Below are positions 1 to 11,800 of a stretch of 64,000 bases of DNA, in pieces; within the stretch, counting starts at the first letter, position 1; each line of letters begins with the position of its first letter. The translations under genes and the position numbers were made by a program. The notes under the pieces were generated by a model. It searched no databases, was not told the origin of the DNA, and was given only the letters and a program-made list of their open reading frames with translations. Source of the DNA: Pilatotrama ljubarskyi (lineage: Eukaryota; Basidiomycota; Agaricomycetes; Polyporales; Polyporaceae); contig MU277754.1 of the NCBI GenBank assembly GCA_022385805.1, positions 47,864-111,863 of the forward strand, written 5' to 3'.

Positions 1-3000
1 ATATCCTTGATGTTGCGCTAGGAAGACAATTTGTCAGTGAAGGAGACTCATTACTCAGACAACAGACAGAGTCAGTCTCACCGTGTCCCATTCTTCCTTG
101 AGCGCGAACTGCCATTCACCCAATTTGAAGTAGCATCGAGCGAGCAGCCGCGACAACTCTTCCAGCTTGCTATGTACGATGGGGTCCCCGGCCGCTCGGA
201 TACTTACTCCGGCTTGAATGTCTCGGGACAACTTGGCAGAGAAGTCGCGCAGGTAGTTCAGAGTCTCGTCACGCTCTCCCTTCGCCCAGTTGCACTTGAG
301 GTGAGCATAGATGACCATCGGGGGAGCCTTCGAGTACTGCTGTGCACGAGCGTTGGGTGTTTGGAGGTTCTACAGGAGGGTAAGCTGGGTTGACGTTTGC
401 ATCAACACGAACGAAGCTGAGCGTACTCTCTCAGGCCAGAGCAACGAGTTGATGGTCTTTTCCGCTAAGAACATGCGTTCCGACTTGCGGCAAAGGTTCG
501 CGAACTTGATCCACATCACCGGGTCGTCCTCGGGAGACAAGACCAGAGCCCGGACCTGCAAGATGCGCTGCCAAACCTCGACGTCTGGCTGGCAACCTTG
601 CAATCTCTTCATCCAGGTCTTCCTCATCGCAGCCTGGCGCTCCGGCTGATCAGCATACTGCTTGTAGTTGACGATCTCTTCTAGCTCCGAGAGCATCTGT
701 GCGCGAACCATCGTACTAGGCAAAGGTCAGCTAGAAAGCACGGTATATCAACGCCTAGGCGCTTACTTGTACGAACGGCCATAGCTCTCGCCCACGAGAG
801 AGGTGAGCTCGGGATCCAGGAGGTCACGGGCCTTCGCGATCTGTGTCATAGCCTTGGGGAATTGGTTCTGGTGCACGGCGAGGATCGCGCGGTAGAACGG
901 CCGGTCGGCCGAGTCAGCCTTCATGGTCGCGATGTAGTCCTCCATCGACTCCCAGTCGTTTAGTGCCCACGCGGCTGCAGCGGCCATCGGCGCGATCTCC
1001 CTACGTTCCTCAACGTTCGCGTTCACCCAGTTCTCTTCGACCTGTTTGGCGAGCTGATCCCACTCTCCGAGAGCATGCAAGCACTTCATCCGCCCGATAG
1101 CAATGTCTGGCGCGCCTGGATCCTCCTGAGCCCGCTTCTCGTAGGTCTCGAGGGCTTCTTGCCAGCGACCAAGACGTTCGTACCATTCCTCGTGCTTGCT
1201 GACATCGTACTGCTCACGTGCAATGAGCAGAGTACCCCACGCGGCATCGTGCTGCTGAAGCTTCGAGTTGATGCTGATGAGGGACTCGATGATCGTGGGC
1301 GACGTCTCGCTGAAGAACTCCAGCTCCTTGTAGTGCAACGCTTTCGCGTAGGCGTGGAACTTCATCGCGTACTCGCCGAGGGTGCGGTTTTCGATGGGAA
1401 GTGGCTTCTCCTCGTGCTCCATGAATTCGGCCAGGTTGAGCAAGCGATGGACGAGCTCGGAGGGTGCGGTGCCTGAGGTGATGGCATACTCGATCGACCG
1501 CACCAGATCCTCCTACGTTTACAGACTGGGTGAGTCGTTATATCTCCCAAAAAGCGTAGGAAGCGCACTTGATACTGATCATACAGCTCTCCCCAGCACG
1601 AGACGAAGGCGGCATTGAACAGCTCCTTCGCAAGCGGAGTATGGACGTCGACGAGAGTCATGCACGCCCGCAGCGCATGCGAGGGAGACTCTCGCATGAA
1701 CTCGACGGACAACCTCTGGATCCATTCCATCCAGTCCTCCTTCGTGGTGACCTGCGAGACGTCCCATGCCTGCTTCAAGTGTTGCTGGTTGACCGCCATC
1801 TTTGTGGCCTCTGCAGGTGCCTGGAAGTCAGCCGCCTTCGAGGCATCGCTGGCACTACGGACAGTAAGTCAGACGGCCCCGTGGCTTTGATATGAACGAA
1901 CATACAATTCAAGGGAGGATGTCTCCTGCGGGAGCCGCTCTCCTCTCAAGAGTTTATCGATCAGGCTCTCATAGCGCAGATGCGAAATGCGATGGCGAAT
2001 GATCGTCTGCGCAGAAGCATCAGTACTTGTCAGTATGGGCACTCTCACAAACGCCATACCTTGCGGATCGTCGGTTGGAAGATCGCAAAGTCAGAGCCCA
2101 ACTGAACCATCAACGCGCAGAGCGTATCTAAGACCGCCATCCTCAGCTCATTGTTAGGCTGATTGAGCACCCTCACGAGCGGATGGATGATCCTCGACGC
2201 ATGGTCCGAGAAGTTCACCCGCTTCGTCAGCCCCTCGATGGTGTGGATCGCCTTCTTCCTGAGCTGCGTCGACGCGTCCTGGCGCTCGTACGTCTTCACG
2301 ATGAGCGGGATGACGAGCTGGAGGTACTCCTCGATGTTCGCGCCGAACGTGAGGAACGCGTCAAAGATCTTGATCTGTATGCTGCTGGTGCGCTCGTTCA
2401 GCTCGCCCTCGAACACCTTCAGGATTGGCGGCAGGATCATCGGGATGAACGGCTTGAACTCGGCGTCGAGCGCCTTGCCGAGCGCCTCGACGAGCGACAT
2501 GAGCGGTAACTGCAACATGACATTGTCCCACAGGTCCTGTACGAGCTTAAAGATCTCGGTCGTGTGGTTGCGCACGTGCTGCTTGATGATGCCGACCAAG
2601 ATCGCGAGTTGCTCCAGGTGGTAGACCTGGGTACGAGCGGACGACATGCGGGCCACCGTTGTGAATGCTGGGATAATCTACACAAAGCCGATATCAGCCG
2701 CGCCAAAAGGATACAGAAAAGCATAAAATACCACAAACCTGCGGGAGGAACGTGACACACTTCAAGCCTTGAGTCTTGAAGATCGACATGATTGCTTCGA
2801 TGACCTTGTAGTGGTTGTTGCTCAACGACTGGTCCTTTAGGATGTTCAGCAGCGCATTGATCGCGACCGTCTGGTAGTAGTCGTCCGACGCCGTCGACGC
2901 CCCCGTCAAGTTCCTCGACGCATTGTTGACAAGGTTTGACGAGACCTCGCTGACGGCCTCTTCCTCCGGCTTGATCTTCCTCCTGTACGGGTCGAGCGCA

Positions 3001-5748
3001 CCCAGGATACCGAGTACCTTGATGACCTCACGTCGCACCGCCTGGCTCGACTCCGCCCTCAATATTCTGCTCAGGATCTGTAGGAGCTGAGGATATTCGA
3101 CGAGCGGTTGAATCACGTAGCCTGTGCTCGAGCACAGCTGTCCCAGTGTGTGCAGTGCAGCGTCACGCTTCTGCAAAGAAGGGTCTGCGAGCTTCGAGAT
3201 GATTACCTGCATGAGGTCGGGGACGTGAGGTAGCACATCCTCCCCACCGACACAGGCAAGCTCGCCGAGACACATGAGGATGTTCGCAGATACCGTGGGG
3301 TTGGGATCGTTCGCCTTCGGGAGAAGGACTCTGAGCATGGGGATTGAGTACGGCTTGATGAGACGCTGCGTCGCGTTAACGAGAAGTGTCAGGAGGCGTG
3401 TGCAGTCTTCTCGATTGCGACTATGTGGATCTGGTCAGAGTGCAGGATAGCGGTTCGGGGCTCCGTGTGACTTACGTGACCGACGAATATTCCAACTCGG
3501 TCAACAGCTGAATGAGAGCCTTGCGCAGGGATGGCATGACATACGCCGGGTTATGCATGGCCAGCCGACCGATCAGTGAGACGGCCGTGACCCGATTTTC
3601 GAACACTTCGTCGTTCACAGCGATGAACAGGGAGCGCACATTCTCAGCTTGTGCCAGATGTTTGTCGAAGCGCTCGTGCAATGACGAGAGAACCGTCTGC
3701 CTGATGCTCGCATCTGCGAAGGGAGCTCAGAGACCACGATACAACTTGCCACAGAGGTCACACTTACCTGGGTCGGCAATGGCAACAGTGAGGAGCTTGT
3801 CAATCACGTCGCTGATGATTTCAATCGAGTGGTTGCTAGCCTGGTAGCAGATGGGGTCCCGCACGAAGAGTCGACAACATGTCAATGCCGCCGCACGCCG
3901 CACTTCAGGATGGTCCGAGTCCAGGTACGGTAGCGCACAATCGTGCACAAACTCGTTGAGGACATGACCTGTAGCCAGGCGTCAGTAGCGTCCCTCTTTA
4001 GGACATGCTTCAATGCATACCGCTGAAGTCGAAGGTGTGAAGTGTCGTCAAGGCTAGCGTGAGCGTCTCGGGGCTCTTCTGCGAGTTCGCAACCTCGACT
4101 GGGATGGCGTCACGCTTGGTCCCAGAATCTCCCCGCAGCAGCGAAGGAGGCGCGCCCAGGGGCTTATACGGCTGCCCGCTCAGGATATACGACAACGTAT
4201 CCAGCAACCGATCTGCAGATCGAAATTTAGAATTGGTGTCTCGGTGGAAAGCTACGCTACCTACCTTGGATAGTCTTTAAGAGAGGCGGTATGTGTGTGG
4301 CGATCGCGACGAGTGCTTGACGAAGCGGTTCGCTGAGCCCGTACGCGAACATCAAGTCCAGTTGGTCATGTAGGAGCTTGGTGAGATTGGGACCGACAGC
4401 AGCCGCGAGCATGCCGACACATTGGAACATAGGCTCCTCCGAAGGCGCATTCTTCTTGCTGTGTTCATCGCTGAGTCCATGGGTCATACAAGCACTAGCG
4501 GACCACTCACCCCCTCATTTGCAATCCTTGCTTGATGTGCGCCATGATTGACTCAAGGAACGGCTTCATGTCGCTCCCCACTGCGGTCGCGACGTGGCCT
4601 ATAGCGATGAACGCCACCGAACGCTCAGAAGGCTTCTCGAGCTGGGTCAAGAGGTGGGCCATGGCCTTGTGTAAGAAGTGTTCCGAAAAGGTGGAGGTGT
4701 CGTAGACGGCTAGTGTAGGGATGAGGGTGATGACCATCTTCCGGACGAGCTGGTCACGGTGAGTCTTAAAGGACAGAATCTGCTCTGCTGCGTCGAGGAA
4801 GTTCTCCTTCATGAACTACAGGCATCCCGAATCAGACCTGGCACTTCCGCGACGAGGGAGAAGGAAATGCGCACCATGCCACCGTGCAGTAGGAGCTCCC
4901 GGTAGGTCAGGAGCGAGCCATGGATGATCTCAGGCTGAGACATCTTGAGACCCATCTGCGCATCCTGGAGGATCTTCAGAAGGAAGGGACTTCTGGTCTG
5001 CCGCTCGCGTTGCGTGATGATCTCCAGACATGCGGCGAGAAGCTCTGCGGCGCTCTCGCGCACAATGACACGCGTATCCCGCAGCGGAACTAGTATCTTG
5101 TCAAAGACGAGGCCGATATGGGACTGGAAGTAGGTGGGGCTGTTGCGGGCGAGCTCCTTCAAGATGAGGACACCAGCGTATCTCCCCGGCTCCTGCTTGT
5201 CCGTCTCGAGCAGTTTGATGGCACCCTGTACTTCGAAGTCCATGAAGTAGTCGCCGAATGCGGGACCGCTAATCTCAGCGATCTGGCCGAGAGTCTTCGA
5301 TGCTGCAAGCATAACATTGACGTCGGGATCCGGAAGTAGAGTCTTCACATAGTTATAGAGACGGAAGAGATTGGTCTTGGAATCAATCTCTCCTTCCACC
5401 CTAAGGAGGTGATCTGCAAGACGTGAGTGACACACAGAGACGAGCGAGAAGGTGCACACCAATAGCCAGAATGCCGCCCAGCTTCTCCGCCGTTGTTTGG
5501 CTGTGCACGAGGTCGAAGACCTTGTTGATGATTTCCTCCCATAGTTTTGCAGCAGCGTCTGAGGAAAGCTCTGGGACGGTATTGGATATCTACGGAGAGT
5601 TAGGACGTGAGGATTGTTCGCAAATGCAACGTACATAGCGTTGCAATTCGAGCGCAGATTGGGCCTGCACGTCAGGGCTCTTGTTCCTGAGTCCCTGGAA
5701 GAGCTGGTCCAGGACGTCGGTCTGGGAGGAGGGTGCGGTGGACGCCAT
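1..5748 (-). CDS. TOR: TOR family phosphatidylinositol-3-kinase-related kinase, N-terminal part (3' end outside window)
   Basis: TOR is the central growth kinase of TORC1/TORC2 and senses nutrients. The reading starts at the ATG at 5748 ([17 protein letters not shown]); the frame is also open upstream to a Met at 5880, so the start is a choice. The exons spell a long array of HEAT repeats: for example, blocks at 4809-5400 ([20 protein letters not shown]...), 3740-4810 and 2045-3340, which contains [18 protein letters not shown]. The array passes into the FAT region at about 1-1800 ([40 protein letters not shown]). The DNA is split by many short GT..AG introns, such as one after CGC TAT at 5635 with its acceptor before 5589. 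The FRB, kinase and FATC parts must lie beyond base 1, so catalytic residues cannot be checked. It is divergent from the F-box gene. The paralogue type (Tor1 or Tor2) cannot be told from this part. Confidence 0.93.
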
Positions 5749-6115
5749 GGTCAGGCTACCGCATATGCCGACCTCGCTGCGGAAATCTGAGAGCCCTGAG
5801 CGAGAGATTGGAGGAGAGGCGTTATTGGCACCCGAAGCGTCGAGTTGAGTTCGCAGTAGCAGCTCAGCACGGCTGGGCATCCGCGGACGCGTTCATCTGC
5901 ACGTGCCATGAAGATTAGATTAGATTCAAAGCGAGTTAGCAGTCGAGATAAGACGTCATCGCATACTTATCGCCTAGGCTCTCTCGCGCAGCCACTGCGA
6001 CTGGGACCAACTGCGCAGACCGACTGACTACAACTGTCAGTGAACTCAGCCTTGGTTATTCTCTCTCATAGACGATATACATCTGCGCACTCTCTGATAC
6101 CATAACCACTTCAAC
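5749..6115. promoter_or_regulatory. Shared divergent promoter interval of TOR and the F-box/RCC1 gene
   Basis: This is the 367-base interval between the two start codons, read out in both directions. It contains the possible in-frame upstream extension of TOR to 5880. I see no clear TATA box. The assignment as a promoter is inferred from gene orientation only. Confidence 0.5.
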
Positions 6116-8445
6116 ATGGCAGAACAACGACCCCGAGCATCCCTTGCAGATCTCCCAGTCGAGCTCTTCCTCGATGGTATCTTCTCGTATCTCCCAGTTC
6201 AAGACCTCCTGCATCTGGGATCGACCAACCGGTTCTTCAACAGCCTCTCTAACGATGAGGCATACTGGCACCGCAGGATCCAAGAAGACTTCAACTTCTC
6301 TGGCTCCGATACCGCACGCAAGACAGGGTGGAAGTTCCTGTACAAGCGGCTGAGCCACCCTCAACTCTACGTTTGGGGGTACGTGATACATGTCTACATG
6401 TCAGTGACTACCCTTCTCACCCGAGAAACAGTGAGAAGAGCCAGAGCCGGCTGGGGCTCACCGACCCACCCAAGACCGCCGTTCGAGACGGGGTCCCATT
6501 CCCGGTCCGATTGGAGATTCCCGGCGTGCGGATTGTCAGTCTAGTCGCTGGCGGAATGTGTGTGCTGCACACCCGAAGTGTTTCTTGCATGACATGCTCA
6601 ATTCGACGGATGTGCAGGTCTTTCCACGCCATTGATTCTCGAGGGGGTATATACGTCTGGGGTGAGTTCTGCTGAGCCATTTGTTTCCTGATACCGCTTT
6701 AATCCAGTCTCGTCAGGCGTTTTGAACGGCGAATCGTACGCGTTGCGGAGCGACGGCTTCGCAGAGCCTGGACAGAGGGCTGACACGCCCATGCGGCTCA
6801 AACTGCCCGCCAAGTTCCGCAGCCTCAGGTATCGCATGTGCGTTATTTCTAGGGAGAAGCCACGGCTGATTCAGACATCTTTTTTACAGCTGTGGGAGAC
6901 TGCACACCACAGCCCTCGACTCCGCATCCCAAGTCTGGACCTTCACCTCCTGGGGTCGCCCGTTCCGTCTCAGCTCCTCGCTGTTAGACAATTCTTCGCC
7001 CGACACGACTCCAGTGCAAGTCGAGAGCGGATGGACTTTCTCCTGCATTCTCACCGAGTCCGGCGATGTCCTTGTTTACTGGCCGTTCGGCGGCACGATG
7101 AAGGCCATCATCGACCAGAAGACCGAGGAGCTCAATACTATCGAACATCCCGAGCTCAAGATCGCCGCCAAGGCTCGTGTCTCCGAGAGCGATCCGCGCG
7201 TCGTACCTTGCTATTGGTGGGTGCTGCATGGTGCAGACCCTGTGCGTCTTCCCCAAATCCCTGTCCAAACCTTGCCGGAGCTGCGGAGGACCGGTCTCGC
7301 GCGGGACCAGCTTGAAGAAGAGACGAAGCTCGTCAAGATTGCTGGCATGGATAACTGTATTGTGGGTCTCACCAACAAGGGTCACGTCTTGCGGTATGCT
7401 GGGCTTTCCGGGGAGCACTCGTACCAGCAAGGACAGTGGGAATATGTAGGTGACCCCGCGCGCAACCCTCAGCCATCTGCTAATCGATGTCTGCATTGTC
7501 TCCGCGAAGTTACCCTATTTCAGCGACGTCGAGAAACTCCAGGAACACGCAGTCTATAGGGCAGTGGACGGCAACGATGCGCCTCGCTTGAACCCTCCCA
7601 AGACGATGCATATCACCCATGTGCGCTCTTCCCCAACACCTCTGTGGTTGCATGTACCCTCGCTAAGCATCTTCCCCCAGGTCTCCGCTTCCTTCCAGAC
7701 ATTCTTTGCTTACTCTACCGGACCCAGCTCCGTCGTGCTCATGGGCAACGCAACGGCCGACTCTCCCTCGACCTACCTCCCTACTGTCATTCCCGAGCTG
7801 CAGAACCGTTCCGTCATCTCCGTCGTCCTCGGTGACTACCACTACGGTGCCCTCACAGGTACTGGCAAGCTCCTCACCTGGGGCGCGTTCTCGAAGGGCG
7901 CCCTTGGCCTGGGCGACCCCACGCGCATCCCGGTAGGCCAACCTGGCGGGTACGCCGACGAGGAGGAGCGCCGTACGTCCGTCCACATGCGCTGGGGTGT
8001 GATGCGTCCGCCCCCGGACGTGCGCGTCCCGACAGAGGTGCGATTCGACCACGGGGAGCGGAAGAAGCGCGAGAAGTACTGCTTCGCCGCTGCTGCGCTC
8101 GGCTGGCACACCGGCGCGCTCGTCATAGACCTAGACGTGCGTCCGCTCTCATCATGTTCCGTCCGTGAGGTGGTGGTGATTGATCCACATAAATAGCCTG
8201 ACGAGGACGGCGATAACGCAGACGAAGAAAGCATCGACATGCCCGGCGCATTCCCTGGGGATGACGCTTCCGGGTCCGCTCCCGACGCGCCTCAACCACA
8301 TCAACCGCCCCACGAAGGCACGGTACACATCCTCCCGATGTTCCCGCACGGTCGCGGACTGGGAGGGGCGTCCAGAGCATTCCGCATCGGCTTTGCGGGA
8401 AGGGGGATGAATCGTGGGGGTCCGGGTCGCGGAAGTGGTATCTAA
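6116..8445 (+). CDS. F-box protein with RCC1-like repeats (Saf1-like SCF adaptor)
   Basis: Likely substrate receptor of an SCF ubiquitin ligase: the F-box binds Skp1 and the RCC1-type propeller binds the target. The exon model is 6116-6378, 6432-6557, 6618-6661, 6717-6828, 6890-7445, 7510-7620, 7681-8136 and 8197-8445, which joins in frame to 638 residues. The F-box lies at about residues 8-55 (LADLPVELFLDGIFSYLPVQ ... YWHRRI). From residue 82 on, RCC1-like strand motifs recur: YVWG, GGIYVWG, VWTFTSWGRPF, GDVLVYWPFGG, GHVLRYAG and GKLLTWGAFSKGALGLGD. The C-terminus (last exon) is acidic, then Gly/Arg/Pro-rich and low complexity. The domain order matches yeast Saf1, but repeat blades are divergent and the substrate is unknown. 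Confidence 0.88.
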
Positions 8446-8737
8446 CAAGTGCCTAACTGGAAGTTTCCCCGTTATTGTAGCGTCCCAAGCAGGAAGCGAA
8501 TGCGCAGGAGCTCTCGGCAGCAGGATTTCGGTGTAGATCGGATTACACTGTATCATACCCAGGCTCAGGTCTGACGCGGACGGATCCACGTGCTTGCGGC
8601 ACAAGAGTTTGGTGACATGTTATGAGTATGCTCTGTTCTGAGCCTATGCAGAGCATCTCCCCACCGGCATGAAGGCAATCAGCCATCGCAATGGAGGTTT
8701 GGGCGAGCTGAAGGGAGAAAAAGAGAAAACGAGGACC

Positions 8738-8741
8738 AAAA
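8738..8741 (-). terminator. RNA polymerase III T-run of tRNA-Pro copy 1
   Basis: Four T residues on the minus strand follow the discriminator base directly. This is the minimal Pol III stop signal. Confidence 0.7.
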
Positions 8742-8825
8742 GGGCCTGGCCGGGAATTGAACCCGGGACCTCCTCCAAATGCTGAAATGCCCTAAGAAGG
8801 AATCATACTACTAGACCACCAGGCC
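8742..8825 (-). tRNA. tRNA-Pro (anticodon AGG) with a 12-nt intron
   Basis: Read on the minus strand the sequence folds as a tRNA. The acceptor GGCCTGG pairs with CCAGGCC. The anticodon stem CCTTC pairs with GGAGG, with loop TT-AGG-G before the intron. The T arm has the GGTTCAATTCC box. A 12-nt intron sits after position 37, the usual nuclear position. The anticodon AGG reads CCU (and CCC by inosine) as proline. A TTTT Pol III stop follows directly (plus-strand AAAA at 8738-8741). The mature part is identical to the second copy at 37416-37500. The D loop reads AGTAGTA, where A replaces the nearly invariant G18. Confidence 0.93.
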
Positions 8826-11800
8826 GTGTAAGCAGTCTCGCCCGTGCGCAATGATAGCAAGCCCCCAGAGTAGTCTAACGTGCACCATCTTTCGCCGCAC
8901 TTAGTTACTGTACTACTTAGGTCCACGCGTCACCGTGTAACCCGTCCAAGATGTTTCAGACCAACGCATTGAAGTATGTATGCTGGCAGCGAGTGTACCG
9001 AGGCTGATAACTTCGCGGTGACTTGACCTTTGAAGGGAGTGGCACTGCGGCATGGCCGCATCATGCCGTGGTAGTAGTACCACTGCACCGCCGCTAGACA
9101 ATGCCGCCAGTGAGAGACCATGCAAGAGGCGCACATCACCGATGGAACAGTGGAGTCGGACTGTCTTCAACAGGTGAGCGCAGAAAGCTCATAAACTCCG
9201 CTGAATGTGTACCTTTCCTCCAAGCCGAAGCTGCATGAAGCGAGCACGCGACTTGAACGTGCTGGCGATCCTACGTCGCAGAGCCTCCTGGCTCCCCGCA
9301 CGTACGCTGTCCATGCATATCCGTCTTTTCCTCGGATTGCCAAACGATCCTCCAGCTCCGGCCCGAGCAGAGCTCGGCCAACGGGTATTTCGACGATGAG
9401 TACCGTGCATAAATGCCATGTCGAACGATGTAACGGCGTTCTAAGGACCAGTGAGTTATGAGTCGCAGCGCAGGCCCAACTCAGGATGGACGCCCTTCTG
9501 ACCACGCAATCGCCAGCAGTGTACATACCTCCGGCTCGCACTTGCCCAGTACGTCTTTAAAGTCTCAGCGCCACTGCAGTCTGTTCCGAGTACCGAGCGC
9601 CGCACGGTCGCCGGGAGAGCGCCAGGCGAGGCTCGGAACTCGGAACTTAGGCCTGCGCGATATGTACAAAGGGAAGGCTCTGGATGCTTGAATACGTCGC
9701 GTTGCGCGCTGTGTGGCGGACGTTAGCATGATGACACGGCGAGAGGGAGGAGATTACGCAGACGTGTCCTCAACCCGTGCGCGGTCGCCGGACAATGCGA
9801 CTCCGGGCGAGGCACCGTATACCGGTGAGCGGACGCTCATATTTTGATGAATCGAGGTCGTGAGTGCTTCGCCGCTGTCGTCCAATCGACCTTCGAATCC
9901 TCCAGGTGTGCGCGTGTACCTACACGCTCCCACGACTGCTTACGGAGTTGGAGTAGGCGAGGGCGGGATTGTCTTTGGACCGCTAATCTCCCTCTCACGC
10001 TTCTAGGGTACGCTCGTAATTAACGTGTGAAGGCGGCACTCTACGGTCGTGCAAGCGCATGACATATTTGCAAGGTTCCGAGAGCCGCTGAGTGCAGGCG
10101 GTCGCTCAGCCAAACCTGGTCTTGCGAGGACGATTGTGCGGACCTGCAAGGTCGCTAGCAGGATTTGGTAAGACAGATGACATACGACTGAACGGGGACA
10201 AGGCCACTCGGAATTGATGCGCCTCTGTTGTAGGCCTCGAACATTGGCTGAGCCGTGACAAGGAGGGAGGGCCCTCTGATGCGATGTGTCTCGCAAACTG
10301 GGTGCCCACGATGGAACCCCTTCTGTCGTGTGCCCTGTGCCGTCCGGTCGCCAATGTCAGATTATGTTTCGAGATCGCGATTAATGGAGAGTCACACTCG
10401 CCGCGGACGCTGGACGCGGCTCAATCTTGCGGTCATAGTACCGCACCTGACGGTCAGCTGGGTAAATTTCGGCGCCGCGATGTCCTAAACCCTCGCACGC
10501 CTTCGCAGGCAAGATGGGGAGAGCATTCAGTATGTAAGCTCCCAAAGCACCCGGAAAATCGTCACTGTGGAGGTAGGCACTCACCAGTGCGAGCGATGCG
10601 GCATATCAGGGCACATCACAAAGGATTCGGCGGCATGCTGCTAGAATGTGACAACCTGTATCATCCCTTTGCACCACAAGAGCTCCCCCAAAGTAGCCAA
10701 CAGGAAGATACATAAGCGGTCCTCCTGGGAGCCCTGGGGTCATGGACTCCGGAGTGATCTGGCTTCAAGGTTGGCTACCGCAGAGCACCACGGAGGCCGT
10801 CGTCTCCCCGGCTTTGTGCGATGCTAAGCCATCAATGCCGGACTTCGAAGGGACAGTTCTGTACCGGCGGTCAGGTATCTCCTGAATATCTTGTCGCGGT
10901 CGCTGGCCAGATCTTCCCTGAAAATACAAATGGGGTAGGATGTAGGCTCGGGAAAGGCGGCGGCAACTTACAGAGGCTTCGCTACGACTCCTGGAAGCGT
11001 AGGAACTGTGCCGCGTATCAGCGGGCCGCAAAAATATTGGTGAACTTGGGTGCAGAAACCGGATGCCGCCGAATGTAGAGCCTTGAGTCAGCTGACTCGG
11101 ACTAGGAGTAACTTGACCCTTCCTGAGGAACGGCTCACCATACTCGGGTGTTGGGATCCCAAGAGACTGCGCGAGCGAATGCCCGCAGAAGGAGCCAGAG
11201 AGCTTCTGTCGCGATGGATAGTCACTACGATTCTCTGTGAAATGCCGAGAATGCCAGATCAAGGTCGAATTTCTGGTGGAGATATCAGGAAGCACTTTGG
11301 CAGTGAGCCAATGGAAGACGTATGGTGATGCGCGGTACGTATTTGTTTCGTCCGGCAAGATTCCAACATGCTCATGCCACGGGGTATCACGAGCATTCGT
11401 CATGAAGATGTGGTACCATCGGCCAAAAAGACTAAACACGAGATATGAGGGCATAATCGACGCGCAGGTCGAATTCGTAGATGCTTCACATTATCCAGAA
11501 CGTCTACCGCATCGTCAAGCAACGTGCATGAGCACTGTCAAAGTCCGGCCAGTAGTCTGAGACTCTCCGCTGCCCCACCGGGTGCGCCGGCGAGTGACAG
11601 GGTGGCGAGAGAGAATATTGTACTCACGTTCGAATGGTTGATTTTCTCTTCTGGACATCGGAATGTCGTTGCATGTCGAATTGTCTATCTTTTACTTGGT
11701 ACAGCGTCTTCAGCCGCGGACTGTGGCAAGCCGGCATCGAAGCATCTGCACCGGTCAAACCACTCGCAGGTGGCGAACCATTGCCTCGGCTTCCTCGTTC

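Noticed and set aside
7217..7236. GT..AG pair inside the F-box/RCC1 gene
   Set aside because: Only 20 bases long, too short for a spliceosomal intron. The frame reads through it.
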